Assembly: GCA_000720805.1 (NCBI GenBank)
Contig: JODI01000007.1
Span: 1-64,000, forward strand
DNA: 64,000 nucleotides
Reading direction: 5' to 3'
Source: Streptomyces violaceoruber
GTDB taxonomy: Bacteria > Actinomycetota > Actinomycetes > Streptomycetales > Streptomycetaceae
Made by a program: the position numbers and the translations under genes. Shown here one piece after another: positions 42,135 to 51,201 of the stretch. Numbering within the stretch: position 1 is the stretch's first letter; each line of letters starts with the position of its first letter. The notes under the pieces were generated by a model, which did not search any database, was not told the DNA's origin, and saw only the letters and a list, made by a program, of their open reading frames with translations.

Positions 42135-43028
42135 TCAGGCGGTGCCGGGGTGGAAGTTCAGGCGTTCCCGTACGACGGGATAGCCGGCCCTGGCGAAGTT
42201 CGCGGCCATCGGGAAGTTGCCCTGGTCGGTGGCGGCCGAGATGAACTCGGCACCCCGCTCGACCAGGAAGTGGGTGCATTCCGCCAGGAGGTCGTAGGCG
42301 TAGCCGTTTCCCCGCTGGTTCGGCAGTACCCCGATGAAGCCGACGCAGGGGCCCGCCGGGTTGTGCGCCGGTATGTGGATGCCGACCGGCTCTCCCTCGG
42401 GGGTGTGCGCGATCTGCCACCACTGTCTCGGGGACGGGCACCAGTGGAAGAAGTCGAGTTCCTCCTGGGCCGCCTTGTCGATTCCGCCCTCCTCGATCGC
42501 CTTGAGGGCGTGGGTGTCCAGGGTGACGGAGTGGATGCGGCGCAGGGCGTCGCGGAACACCTCGTCGTCCGGTTCGGGCCGGAACACCAGGCGTCCTGGA
42601 CGCTCCGGCAGCCCGCACTCGGGGGTCCACCGGTACATGAAGCGTTCCACCAGGAGTTCGTATCCGGCGTCGCGTACGGCGGTGAAGCGGGTCTCGGCGG
42701 CGGCGCGCGGGGCCGGGTCCTCGCGCCAGCCCCCGGGCAGGTTCATCTCGAGTTCGACCTGCCAGGGAGCGGTGCGCAGGAGTTCGGCGCCCGCCTCCTC
42801 CTCGCCCTCGGCCACGTCGAACCAGTTGACGTTGAGGGGTTCGGTGTCGTCGGGGCCGCCCCACCAGGCGGCGCGTGCCACGACCTCGCCGTCGCGCAGG
42901 GCCACGCGCTTCCAGTCGGGGCGGTGTCGGGTGAGCCGGTGCGCCTCACGGGCGTTCAGCGGGTCGGGCAGGGTGTCGAAGAGCGGTGCGTCGCGCTCGT
43001 CGAGCGCGCGGATGACCAGATCGGTCAC
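42135..43028 (-). CDS. GNAT-family N-acetyltransferase
   Basis: 297 residues. The acetyl-CoA loop is in VGFIGVLPNQRGNGYAYDLL (about residues 229-248), followed by helix segment CTHFLVERGAEFISAATDQG and the late strand NFARAGYPVVRERL, as in two-domain GNAT proteins. The N-terminal half is a degenerate GNAT fold (VIRALDERDAPLFDTL). Acceptor unknown. ATG at 43028; an 18-codon mini-ORF lies 39 bp upstream on the same strand. Confidence 0.86.
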   Translation of the reverse strand: MTDLVIRALDERDAPLFDTLPDPLNAREAHRLTRHRPDWKRVALRDGEVVARAAWWGGPDDTEPLNVNWFDVAEGEEEAGAELLRTAPWQVELEMNLPGGWREDPAPRAAAETRFTAVRDAGYELLVERFMYRWTPECGLPERPGRLVFRPEPDDEVFRDALRRIHSVTLDTHALKAIEEGGIDKAAQEELDFFHWCPSPRQWWQIAHTPEGEPVGIHIPAHNPAGPCVGFIGVLPNQRGNGYAYDLLAECTHFLVERGAEFISAATDQGNFPMAANFARAGYPVVRERLNFHPGTA

Positions 43029-43067
43029 GGATTCCTCCGGGATGCGTACGGCGTGGAGCGCTCCCGG

Positions 43068-43124
43068 TCAGACGAAACACGCCGGGACGGCGGAGAGGGA
43101 GCGCTGGGTGGGTGTGAACTGCAC
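43068..43124 (-). CDS. Candidate 18-residue leader/micropeptide
   Basis: GTG-started frame encoding (M)QFTPTQRSLSAVPACFV, preceded by a perfect AAGGAGG ribosome binding site 8 nt upstream. It ends 39 bp before the acetyltransferase gene on the same strand. The single Cys near a hydrophobic C-terminus and the strong translation signal suggest a real leader or signalling peptide, but no homologue is known to me and nothing shows expression. Confidence 0.45.
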   Translation of the reverse strand: MQFTPTQRSLSAVPACFV

Positions 43125-43276
43125 GGCACTCGCCTCCTTCCGTCGGTCTCGGGGCGTGGCGGCACCAACGGTACCCCGAACAAGCGGTCCTCGCGGCCGA
43201 ATTGAGCGCGACCAGCTCCTGGAGGGCGACCGGCCGGCCGCCCGGCGAGACCTGTGCGGGGCCGGCGGGCGCGCGG

Positions 43277-44509
43277 TCAGAACCAGTGCAGGCAGTGCGG
43301 GGGGCGCTCGGCGCGGAAGAAGGCGTCGGCGAGGACGGCCGCGTCCGGGCGGTGGGCCCGGATGTGTCCGGCGCGCACCAGCGTGCTCGGCGCGGTGCCG
43401 CCGAGGTAGACCGAGCCCAGATCGCTCACGTCCAGGGACAGATCGGGCTCCCGGTCTGTCGGGACGCAGTCCGCCTTGCCGTCCTGGACGGTGAGCAGGT
43501 AGCGGCCGTGCTCGCCGAGGAACGGATCGTCGACGTCGAGGACGAGTTCGCCGTCCATGAACCAACCGCGCGCGGTCAGCGCACGCGGGACGTCCAGCAG
43601 CCGCACCCAGAGCCAGTCCATGTCACCGCTCACCTGGCCGGCGCGGAAGTCCGCGAGCTGCCAGCGCAGCGGGTGCTCGCGCGGGAAGTGATCGAACACG
43701 ACCTGAGTGACCAGGTCGTGTCCGAGCAGGAACCGGGCCAGGGCCGTGAAGCCGGCGTCGTCGATGGCTATGGTCTCGTCGACCGTCAAGGTGCCGGACT
43801 CGGTCGAGTAGCTGGCGTAGCCGTCCGGGGCCCCGTCGGTGTCCCGGTGGACGGCGACGTAGCGCGGCGCGGGAGAGACCGGTGGCTGCCCGGCGCCCAC
43901 GGTCCACCAGCGGTGCGGCCGGGACAGCGCGCCGGGCTGTGCGCGGCGGTACCGGTCGTAGACCTCTTCCAGGATCTCGCCGCACTCGGAACGCCGCAGC
44001 AGCTCGACCGAACCGGGGTCCGAGCCGGTCGCGGGGGCGTCGGCCGTCCCGCGCGCCCGGGGCGGGGCGAGGGCGGCCTGCCGGCGCGGCACCGTCAGCC
44101 GCTGGGTGTAGGTCGCCGGTCCGTAGCCGAACCTGCGGTAGATCACGGCCTCGGTGGCCAGCAGCACGGAGAGGAACTCCCCTCGGGTCCGCAAGTCGGT
44201 CAGCTGCTGCCGCATCATCGCGCTGAGCACGCCCTTGCGCCGGTGCGAGGGCAGGACGCCGACGGCGGTCACTCCGGCGGCCGGGACGAGGATCTCACCG
44301 GGCACGGTGAGCTCGAAGGAGTACGCGGCGGCGGTGCCGACGGGCCGGCCGTCCGCCGTCATGGCGAGCAGCCCGCGGTCCATTTCGAGCGCCGCCCACC
44401 AGACCCCGCCGCCGCCCTCGGTACGGGTTTCCGGGAAACGCCCGAACGCGGCATGGAGTGTGTCGACGAAGACGTCGAGGTCCTGGTCGGTCGTGGGACG
44501 GATCTCCAT
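43277..44509 (-). CDS. eis: Eis-like enhanced intracellular survival acetyltransferase
   Basis: 410 residues, the size of Eis proteins. The first GNAT domain has VTAVGVLPSHRRKGVLSAMM (acetyl-CoA loop, about residues 80-100) and YRRFGYGPAT; the second GNAT-like domain includes YASYSTESG and EHPLRWQL; a C-terminal SCP2-like domain follows and the chain ends in Trp-Phe, as expected because Eis uses its terminal carboxylate in catalysis. Known members acetylate multiple amines of aminoglycosides and other substrates; activity here is inferred. ATG at 44509 with GGGGAGG 12 nt upstream; the frame extends to 44593. Confidence 0.9.
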   Translation of the reverse strand: MEIRPTTDQDLDVFVDTLHAAFGRFPETRTEGGGGVWWAALEMDRGLLAMTADGRPVGTAAAYSFELTVPGEILVPAAGVTAVGVLPSHRRKGVLSAMMRQQLTDLRTRGEFLSVLLATEAVIYRRFGYGPATYTQRLTVPRRQAALAPPRARGTADAPATGSDPGSVELLRRSECGEILEEVYDRYRRAQPGALSRPHRWWTVGAGQPPVSPAPRYVAVHRDTDGAPDGYASYSTESGTLTVDETIAIDDAGFTALARFLLGHDLVTQVVFDHFPREHPLRWQLADFRAGQVSGDMDWLWVRLLDVPRALTARGWFMDGELVLDVDDPFLGEHGRYLLTVQDGKADCVPTDREPDLSLDVSDLGSVYLGGTAPSTLVRAGHIRAHRPDAAVLADAFFRAERPPHCLHWF

Positions 44510-44602
44510 CGCTGCCGCTGCCTCCCCGTAATTACCGGCACCACGGTTCGTGATGTCCCGCCACAGTGCAGCGTTGCCCCGTCGCCGGGTCAAGCGGATT
44601 AA

Positions 44603-44703
44603 GGCCCTTCTGATGGATCTCCGTGGGAGAAGGAGCGGCGTTCGGTGCGTGGTGAGCGTGCGTGCCGGGCGTCGCGACGCCGCGGAGATCCATCAGAAGG
44701 GCC
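44603..44703. repeat. Perfect 21-bp inverted repeat around a 59-bp loop
   Basis: Left arm 44603-44623 (GGCCCTTCTGATGGATCTCC plus G) and right arm 44683-44703 are exact reverse complements. The loop holds a further perfect palindrome GCGTCGCGACGC (44669-44680). It lies in a 353-bp gene-free region (44594-44946) between the eis-like gene and a small gene. The arms' lower GC content and sharp edges resemble a MITE-like or mobile repeat; as RNA it could form a long hairpin. Small frames across it are not convincing genes. Confidence 0.85.
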
Positions 44704-44946
44704 CTGAGGCCGGCCACAGACAACCCCGACGCGTGCCCGGCGCACCACGGAGCCGCCGCGGAGCCCCTGGAGCGGCGCTCCCCGCCCTCCCGCCTCCCCT
44801 GATGCCCGTCGTGGGCCTGGCCCCTCCCGGGAGCGGGTTTCCCGGCCGCTCGGGATGCGGGGTGCGCGTGGGCGTTGAATGGTGATATCGGGCCCGGTGA
44901 GGGAAACCGGGAGCGAGGAACGATCCGGATCCGAGGAGCAGACATC

Positions 44947-45153
44947 ATGCCGACGTCACAGCCCGAAGCGTCGGGGCAGTCCGAGGACCGCACGACCCCG
45001 GACGCCCTGCTGCACACCCGTACCGGCACGGACGTGTCACCCGAGGACGTGGTGCTCGCGTCCGGCAAGGACCTCACACCGCGCAACCTCGAGTGGGCCA
45101 GGCGCAAGCTGGCGGCCGAGGGCCCGGCCGCGCTCGACAAACTGCTGCCGTAG
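44947..45153 (+). CDS. Small hypothetical protein
   Basis: 68 residues, charged and probably helical at the C-terminus: VVLASGKDLTPRNLEWARRK then AAEGPAALDKLLP. Ribosome binding site GAGGAG sits 8 nt before the ATG. Resembles small conserved Streptomyces proteins without assigned function. Located 118 bp before sthA in the same direction. Confidence 0.7.
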   Translation: MPTSQPEASGQSEDRTTPDALLHTRTGTDVSPEDVVLASGKDLTPRNLEWARRKLAAEGPAALDKLLP

Positions 45154-45271
45154 CGCAGCAGCGACGTAGCACGAGGCCGGCACCAGCCCCGGGCGGTACG
45201 TCCGCCCGGGAGTGACCGGGATTGCCCGTCCGCCCTTCCGGCGCACCCCCGGGACTGACAGACTCCCGAGG

Positions 45272-46675
45272 GTGCCCGACTTCGACATGCTCGTCATCGG
45301 ATCCGGACCCGGGGGCCAGAAGGCCGCCATCGCCGCGGCCAAGCTGGGCCGCCGGGTCGCCGTCGTCGACCGCCCCGACATGGTCGGCGGGGTCTCCATC
45401 CACACCGGCACCATCCCCTCCAAGACGCTGCGCGAGGCGGTGCTGTACCTGACCGGTCTCAGCCAGCGCGACCTGTACGGACAGAGCTACCGGCTGAAGG
45501 AGGAGATCACCGTCGCCGACCTGACCGCGCGCACCCAGCACGTGGTCAGCCGTGAGGTCGACGTCATCCGCAGCCAGCTGTCCCGCAACCACGTCGCCCT
45601 GTACGCCGGCACCGCCGCCTTCGTCGACCCGCACACCGTCGCCGTCCGCGAGGTCACCGGCCACGAACGCGTGGTGACCGCCGACCACGTCGTGATCGCC
45701 ACCGGCACCCGCCCCGCGCGCCCCGGCAGTGTCGAGTTCGACGGGCGCACCATCATGGACTCCGACAACGTGCTCGCTCTGGAACGGGTGCCGCGTTCCA
45801 TGGTCATCGTCGGCGCCGGGGTCATCGGCATGGAGTACGCGTCGATGTTCGCCGCGCTCGGCAGCAAGATCACCGTGGTCGAGAAGCGGGCCGGGATGCT
45901 CGACATGTGCGACGTCGAGGTGATCGAGTCGCTCAAGTACCAGCTGCGGGACCTGGCGGTGACCTTCCGTTTCGGGGAGACCGTGGCCGCCGTCGAGCGC
46001 CACCCGCGGGGCACGCTCACCGTCCTGGAGAGCGGCAAGAAGATACCCGCCGACGCCGTGATGTACTCGGCGGGCCGGCAGGGCCTCACCGACGACCTCG
46101 ACCTCGACAAGGCGGGCCTGACGGCGGACGCCCGGGGCCGGATCACCGTGGACGAGCACTACCGCACCGAGGTGCCGCACATCTACGCCGTCGGGGACGT
46201 CATCGGTTTCCCGGCGCTGGCGGCGACCTCGATGGAACAGGGGCGGGCGGCGGCGTACCACGCCTGCGGCGAGCCGGTCCCCCGGATGCACAACCTCCAG
46301 CCGATCGGCATCTACACGATCCCCGAGATCAGCTTCGTGGGCCGGACGGAGGACCAGCTCACCGAGGACCGGGTGCCGTTCGAGGTCGGCATCTCCCGCT
46401 ACCGGGAACTGGCCCGCGGGCAGATCATGGGCGACTCGCACGGCATGCTGAAGCTGCTGGTCTCCCCCGAGGACCGCACCCTGCTCGGGGTGCACTGCTT
46501 CGGCACCGGTGCCACCGAGCTCATCCACATCGGCCAGTCCGTGATGGGCTGCGGCGGCACCGTCGACTACCTGGTCGACGCCGTGTTCAACTACCCGACG
46601 CTCGCGGAGTCCTACAAGGTCGCCGCTCTGGACGCCACCAACAAACTCCGTCTCATCGACCGGATCGGGGACTGA
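45272..46675 (+). CDS. sthA: Soluble pyridine nucleotide transhydrogenase
   Basis: FAD flavoprotein that transfers hydride between NADPH and NAD+, balancing cofactor pools. 467 residues, normal length. The FAD fold starts [20 protein letters not shown]; the site that carries a redox disulfide in lipoamide dehydrogenase is [11 protein letters not shown] here, with no cysteines, which identifies SthA. NAD fold [20 protein letters not shown] and the late FAD motif [20 protein letters not shown] are intact. The GTG at 45272 starts right at the conserved N-terminus but has only a weak GAGG upstream; a frame to 45212 exists. Convergent with the DUF5709 gene. Confidence 0.95.
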   Translation: MPDFDMLVIGSGPGGQKAAIAAAKLGRRVAVVDRPDMVGGVSIHTGTIPSKTLREAVLYLTGLSQRDLYGQSYRLKEEITVADLTARTQHVVSREVDVIRSQLSRNHVALYAGTAAFVDPHTVAVREVTGHERVVTADHVVIATGTRPARPGSVEFDGRTIMDSDNVLALERVPRSMVIVGAGVIGMEYASMFAALGSKITVVEKRAGMLDMCDVEVIESLKYQLRDLAVTFRFGETVAAVERHPRGTLTVLESGKKIPADAVMYSAGRQGLTDDLDLDKAGLTADARGRITVDEHYRTEVPHIYAVGDVIGFPALAATSMEQGRAAAYHACGEPVPRMHNLQPIGIYTIPEISFVGRTEDQLTEDRVPFEVGISRYRELARGQIMGDSHGMLKLLVSPEDRTLLGVHCFGTGATELIHIGQSVMGCGGTVDYLVDAVFNYPTLAESYKVAALDATNKLRLIDRIGD

Positions 46676-46686
46676 GGCCGCCCCGC

Positions 46687-47190
46687 TCAGGCCTGCGGGC
46701 TGTCCTCCTCGTCCGGGAGCCACTCGGGAAGGACCTCGTCCTCGACGACGTGCACGGCGGCCTCCTCGGCCCCGGCGGCGCCCGCGTCGATGCCCACGTC
46801 GGAGGCGACGGCCTCCTTGGTGATGTCGGGGTGGGCGCCCTCGTCGGGGGCCACGAGTCGCCCGGCACGGTCGCCGCCCGCCTCCGGGTCGACCGGCTCG
46901 CCCTCGCCGCCGGGAAGGTCGCCGACCTCGTCGCCGACGGGCTCACCGGCGTCGGGAACCTCCTGGGCCAGCCGCTGGTCGAGGCTCTCCCCGTCGTGCT
47001 GTTCGGCGGCCGTGGTGCCGTACTTGGTGACGCCGAGCGGTTTCTCCGGCGGGGAGTAGCCCTCGTCGAGGGTGTCGTCGTAGGTCCGCTCGTCGACCGC
47101 GTCCTGCAGGTCGAGCGGAGCCGCGTCCTCCTGCTCCTCGTTGGTACCGGTGGGCTGGTACGCGTCGTCCGCCATCGGCTCGGTGCCCAT
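46687..47190 (-). CDS. DUF5709-like acidic protein
   Basis: 167 residues, strongly acidic and mostly disordered. RTYDDTLDEGYSPPEKPLGV and SLDQRLAQEVPD are the segments I associate with the actinobacterial DUF5709 family. Repeated Asp/Glu/Gly-rich blocks follow. Ribosome binding site GGGAGG precedes the ATG at 47190; a second Met five codons in is possible. Function unknown. Convergent with sthA. Confidence 0.82.
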   Translation of the reverse strand: MGTEPMADDAYQPTGTNEEQEDAAPLDLQDAVDERTYDDTLDEGYSPPEKPLGVTKYGTTAAEQHDGESLDQRLAQEVPDAGEPVGDEVGDLPGGEGEPVDPEAGGDRAGRLVAPDEGAHPDITKEAVASDVGIDAGAAGAEEAAVHVVEDEVLPEWLPDEEDSPQA

Positions 47191-47525
47191 GGGCCGCCTC
47201 CCTCGTTCACTGCGTCGACTGGTTTCACTCCGGTGTCCTGAACCGCGTTTCCAGCCAGGCGGAGCCCAATCTCAACCGGCGACGGAAGTGACCGCAGAGG
47301 TTACTCCCCAGTCAATCTTGAAAGCTCAATCAGTGCCGCTATCATCACTCGCACCTATGGTGTGACCTGCTGCCGACGCGGAGGCAGCGGTATCCACCGC
47401 CCTCCTTTCGCCGCCCCTGGACCCGAGGCCATCCCTCTCCGGTTCCGGGCGGGTCCACCCCCGCCCCCCTACGTCGTCGTGGCCTCATGGTCCCCGCGTC
47501 GTGCACGACCGAAAGCAGCGCAACC
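47191..47525. other. 335-bp divergent intergenic region
   Basis: Between the DUF5709-like gene and the APC permease gene. It holds a good promoter for the permease (47318-47345) and a long C-rich leader of about 175 nt. No other structure recognised. Confidence 0.5.
47318..47345 (+). promoter_or_regulatory. Putative promoter of the APC permease gene
   Basis: TTGAAA (47318-47323) and TATCAT (47340-47345) separated by 16 bp in a locally AT-rich patch, about 180 bp before the permease ATG. Confidence 0.5.
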
Positions 47526-48998
47526 ATGAGCAACGTGAGGGGCAGAGGGCTGCAGGCCAACGCCCTCGGTATGGTCGACACCGTGGTGATGGCCGTCGCG
47601 GGCAGCGCGCCGGCGTACTCCCTGGCCGCGACCACCGCGGTCCTGGTCGGCGCGGTGGGCCTGGCCAGTCCGGCCGCCCTGCTGTACTGCGCGATACCGA
47701 TGCTGGGCATCGCGCTGGCGTTCAGCTATCTCGGCCGGATCGATGTGAACGCGGGCGCCAGCTACTCGTGGGTGGGGCGCACGCTCCATCCCTTTCTCGG
47801 TTTCATCAGCGGCTGGGCGCTGGTGATCTCGGCGACCATCTTCATGGTGGCCGGCTCACTGCCCGCCGGTTCGATGACGCTGGCCCTGTTCGACGACGGG
47901 CTCGCCGACGACACCGCGCTGTCCACGGTGGTCGGAGGGCTCTGGTTCCTGGTCATGCTGCTGGTGGTGCTCGGCGGCGCCCGGCTGACCGCCCGCGCCC
48001 AGCTCCTCATGTCCGGCGTCGAACTGACCGTCCTGGCGCTCTTCGCGGTCCTCGCCTTCTTCCACTCCGGCAACGCCCTCGCCTTCGACTGGTCCTGGCT
48101 CGGGTTCAGCCACTTCGACGGCATGGGAGGCTTCGCGTCCGGCGCGCTCATCGCCGCGTTCTACTACTGGGGCTGGGACGTGACCAGCAACCTGAGCGAG
48201 GAGACCCGCAACAGCCGTCGTACGACCGGACTCGCCGGCCTGATCGGCGTCGGCATCGTCTTCCTGCTGTTCGAGGCGTTCACCATCGCCGTGAACATGA
48301 TCCTTTCCTCGAAGCAGATCGAGGAGAACGACGCCAATGTGCTGTCGGTGCTCGGTGACGAGATCTGGCCGGGCTGGGGCGGCAAGCTGCTCATCGTGGC
48401 GGTGATGCTGTCGACCATCGCGACGCTGGAGACCACGCTGATCCAGGTCACGCGCTCGCTGTTCGCGATGGGCCGCGACCGCACGATGCCGTCCGCGCTC
48501 GGCCGGGTCCATCCCCGCTGGAACACCCCGTGGGTGGCGATCGTGGTGGTCGGCACGGTCGCGCTGGGGATGCTGGTGGCCGCCAACTCCCTGGGCACGG
48601 TCGGCGACATCCTCACCGACGCCATCTCCGCGATCGGTCTGCAGATCGCCGTCTACTACGGGCTGGCCGGGCTGGCGGTGGTCGTCGCCTACCGGAAGAT
48701 GCTGCTGAAGTCGACGGCCAACTTCGTCTTCGGCGGGCTGTGGCCGCTGCTGGGGGCGCTGTTCATGTTCTGGGTGTTCGCCGAGTCGCTGGGCGAGCTG
48801 AGCCGGGCCGCGGTCGTCATCGGCATCGGCGGACTGGCCGTCGGCCTGATCCCGATGCTCTGGTACTGGCGGCAGGGCAGCGAGTACTACCGGCCCGCCC
48901 GGCTGGACGCCTCCCACGCCGTCGAGACGGACTACGTCCCCGACGACGGCGCCGCCGCGCACTCCCGGTTCCACGAGGGTCTGCCCACCGACTTCTGA
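47526..48998 (+). CDS. APC-family amino acid permease
   Basis: 490 residues, about 12 hydrophobic segments. The first helix MVDTVVMAVAGSAPAYSLAA has the unwound G-S-x-P-x-Y motif of APC transporters, and NAGASYSWVGRTLHPFLGFI is the consensus helix-3 region. A long polar C-terminal tail (ARLDASHAVETDYV) follows. Imports an amino acid or polyamine with protons; substrate unknown. ATG at 47526 has a weak site (GAAAG); the frame runs to 47487. The next gene begins 9 bp downstream, so the two are probably cotranscribed. Confidence 0.9.
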   Translation: MSNVRGRGLQANALGMVDTVVMAVAGSAPAYSLAATTAVLVGAVGLASPAALLYCAIPMLGIALAFSYLGRIDVNAGASYSWVGRTLHPFLGFISGWALVISATIFMVAGSLPAGSMTLALFDDGLADDTALSTVVGGLWFLVMLLVVLGGARLTARAQLLMSGVELTVLALFAVLAFFHSGNALAFDWSWLGFSHFDGMGGFASGALIAAFYYWGWDVTSNLSEETRNSRRTTGLAGLIGVGIVFLLFEAFTIAVNMILSSKQIEENDANVLSVLGDEIWPGWGGKLLIVAVMLSTIATLETTLIQVTRSLFAMGRDRTMPSALGRVHPRWNTPWVAIVVVGTVALGMLVAANSLGTVGDILTDAISAIGLQIAVYYGLAGLAVVVAYRKMLLKSTANFVFGGLWPLLGALFMFWVFAESLGELSRAAVVIGIGGLAVGLIPMLWYWRQGSEYYRPARLDASHAVETDYVPDDGAAAHSRFHEGLPTDF

Positions 48999-49007
48999 GG
49001 GAGACCT

Positions 49008-49970
49008 GTGATGGCGCGCGACAGCTTCACCCCCGACTTCGACCCCGACTGCGGGGACAGGGCCCTCAGCTCCGCCCGCCACGACATCGTCATCGGCCGC
49101 TGGCGGGGGCTGCGCGAACTGCTGTACGCCACCGGCCCCCAGTGGCTCGCCCGCGGGCACCGGGTCCGGCTGCTCGCGCAGGCCTGCGCGAGCAGTTCCT
49201 CGGTGGAGTCCTGGCTGGCCGCCGAGCCGCACCGCGGGGACGCGCTGGTGCTGCGCGCGGCCACGGAGACGGCCCGGGCCTTCAACCTGGCCATCGCCGC
49301 GGGCCGGGGCGCACCGATCGACCGGCACCGTGTCGACGGCGCGGTGCTGGCGTGCCTGCAGGCGGCCGAGGCGTATCCGGAGGACCCGACACCCTGGGTC
49401 TCCCTGATCTCGGTGGCCCGGCTGTACCCGGCGGGGGTGCGCCGGCAGGAACTGGGGCGCTGGTGGGACGAGCTGCACAGCCGCGACCCGTACAGCGTCG
49501 AGGGCCACCTGCAGGTCCTGCACTACTACTCCGCGCGCTGGCACGGCTCGCACGGCTTCATGTACGACTTCGCCCGCGACGCGGCGGGGGTGGCCCCGGC
49601 CGGCTCCGCGCTGCCGGTGCTGGTGCAGTACGCGCGGGTCGAGGAGTACCGGTACGCCCAGGACGAGGCTCGGCAGGGCCGGACGTCCCTGGGTCTCGGG
49701 CAGCACTGGAGGCATGACGGCCCGGTCAGCGACGTACGGCGCACCTGGGAGCGCTGGATCATGGGCCGGACCGAGAGCGAGGTGGCGCCGGGCGAACTGC
49801 GGGACCTCAACTACCTGGCACACGCGGCTTGTTACGCGGGCCTCCAGGACATCGCCGCCGCCGTGCTGCGGATGCCTGGCCGGCTCGCCACGCGGACCCC
49901 GTGGTCGTACACCGGCGATCCGGAGAAGCAACTCCTCAAGTGGCGCAAGGAGTTCAGGCTGCGGGCCTGA
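49008..49970 (+). CDS. Hypothetical helical-repeat protein cotranscribed with APC permease
   Basis: 320 residues, soluble and mostly helical. Segments such as RWRGLRELLYATGPQWLARG, AVLACLQAAEAYPEDPTPWV and HLQVLHYYSARWHGSHGFM look like TPR-style repeats, but no named domain is recognised. GTG at 49008 with GGGAGACCT upstream, and an ATG immediately follows. Only 9 bp separate it from the permease stop, so the two probably act together. Confidence 0.78.
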   Translation: MMARDSFTPDFDPDCGDRALSSARHDIVIGRWRGLRELLYATGPQWLARGHRVRLLAQACASSSSVESWLAAEPHRGDALVLRAATETARAFNLAIAAGRGAPIDRHRVDGAVLACLQAAEAYPEDPTPWVSLISVARLYPAGVRRQELGRWWDELHSRDPYSVEGHLQVLHYYSARWHGSHGFMYDFARDAAGVAPAGSALPVLVQYARVEEYRYAQDEARQGRTSLGLGQHWRHDGPVSDVRRTWERWIMGRTESEVAPGELRDLNYLAHAACYAGLQDIAAAVLRMPGRLATRTPWSYTGDPEKQLLKWRKEFRLRA

Positions 49971-49993
49971 ACGAGGCAGACCCTCGGACGGGA

Positions 49994-50030
49994 GCGCTCC
50001 GAACCCTCCGGGCAGGACGGCACGGAGCGC
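49994..50030. terminator. Bidirectional terminator-like hairpin
   Basis: GCGCTCCG/CGGAGCGC, 8-bp perfect stem with a 21-nt loop between two convergent genes (stops at 49970 and 50044). Confidence 0.45.
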
Positions 50031-50043
50031 GGACCGGGAACCG

Positions 50044-50334
50044 TCAGCAGGTGCGCCCGGTGTAGTGGGCGCCGTCGATCTTGCCGGCGGCGCCGAGCCA
50101 GGAGGTGCCGGGCGCGACGCACCGTTCGTAGTCGGGCGCCCAGGCGGCCTCGACCTTGATGACGACGCGGGAGCCGTCGGAGGTGCAGTGGTTGTAGAAG
50201 GCGTCGGAGCCGGTCTCGAAGAACCCGCACGGATCGGCGGCCGCGGGGCCTGCCGCGCAGGTCACCGCGCCCATGGAGGCGAACACGAGGGCGACGGAAC
50301 CGAGGACGCCGGTCACCATACGACGAACACGCAA
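50044..50334 (-). CDS. Small secreted protein (DUF6355-like)
   Basis: 96 residues with a signal peptide (hydrophobic core VLGSVALVFASMGAVT, cleavage near PAAA-DP). The mature domain PCGFFETGSDAFYNHCTSDG, RVVIKVEAAWAPDYERCV and DGAHYTGRTC has four cysteines after the signal and matches the DUF6355 pattern I recall, a family sometimes annotated near natural-product genes. No biosynthetic cluster is present here. Ribosome binding site AAGGAG precedes the ATG. Confidence 0.75.
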   Translation of the reverse strand: MRVRRMVTGVLGSVALVFASMGAVTCAAGPAAADPCGFFETGSDAFYNHCTSDGSRVVIKVEAAWAPDYERCVAPGTSWLGAAGKIDGAHYTGRTC

Positions 50335-50475
50335 GGGAGTCTCCTTGGCGAGGGGAGGCAGCCGGGCCCGGGAGAGTCGGGCTGCCGAACGGTGGTTTTC
50401 CGCCCCAGGATCGCCGCGGCCACGCCCCGCGGTTGATCATTCGCCGGGATGTTCACCTGGCGAAAGGTTCCGCCG

Positions 50476-51201
50476 TTACGCCACTGGTGTGATCGTTTCC
50501 CGTTCTCCCCCGCCGGAGTGCTCCTGTGCTGTCGCGAGGTCGAAGCCCGCTTCCGTCAGGACCGCGGCGGCGACGCCACGGCCGACACCGGCGAGGCCGA
50601 CGAGGAGGTCGGCGCAGTCGATATGGGTGGCACCGGCCTGCTCGGAGCGGGCCTCGGCGAGCGCGATCGCCTTGCGGGAGCAGGGCGTCCACGCGATGCG
50701 CTCCGCCGCCTGGGAGGCGCCCTGGGTGAGCCGGGACTCCACCGCGCGGTGGACGGCTTCCGGGGCGGCGCCGGCGCTCTCCAGCAGCCGGGTGGCGCTG
50801 TTGGCCCGGGCCGTCAGCCCCCACAGCAGGTGTTCGGTGCCGATGCAGTTGTTGCGGTGCTGTACGGCGGCCCGCTTGACGTGGACCATCGCCTCGCGCA
50901 GGTCCTCGGACATGGTCCCGGGGCCGTAGCGCTTGTGCGGGGCGTGGAAGCGCTGCCGCACCGCCTGCCGGGTGACGCCCAGCGCAGCCCCGATGTCCGT
51001 CCACGAACTGCCGTGCATCCGGCAGTGCTCGACATAGTCCTCGACCAAGTCGTCGGCCAGGGCCTGGAGTTGGCCCGCGAGTGCGGCGGCGGTGGTCAAC
51101 AGGGCCAGCCAGTCGGGCTGTTCCGGTCCGCCGGGCCGATGGGCGGAGACACAGGTGCGGTCCACCTCGGCGATGAGTCCGTCCAGATCCGGTAACGGCA
51201 T
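50476..51201 (-). CDS. HTH plus Clp-N domain regulator-like protein
   Basis: 241 residues. Residues about 64-86 form a helix-turn-helix (SWTDIGAALGVTRQAVRQRF). Residues about 97-225 carry two Clp-N repeats (HRNNCIGTEHLLWGLTARAN and GATHIDCADLLVGLAGVGRG), the substrate/adaptor-binding module of ClpA/ClpC, but there is no ATPase domain. This suggests a transcription factor that senses a Clp adaptor or substrate. The ATG at 51201 has no Shine-Dalgarno; a 47-bp double dyad ends 1 nt upstream, implying autoregulation and perhaps a leaderless message. The solitary proteasome beta gene is upstream on the same strand. Confidence 0.87.
   Translation of the reverse strand: MPLPDLDGLIAEVDRTCVSAHRPGGPEQPDWLALLTTAAALAGQLQALADDLVEDYVEHCRMHGSSWTDIGAALGVTRQAVRQRFHAPHKRYGPGTMSEDLREAMVHVKRAAVQHRNNCIGTEHLLWGLTARANSATRLLESAGAAPEAVHRAVESRLTQGASQAAERIAWTPCSRKAIALAEARSEQAGATHIDCADLLVGLAGVGRGVAAAVLTEAGFDLATAQEHSGGGERETITPVA

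Noticed and set aside
44550..44885. Reading frame running through the inverted-repeat element
   Set aside because: No ribosome binding site, arginine-rich, and mirrored on both strands because of the repeat.
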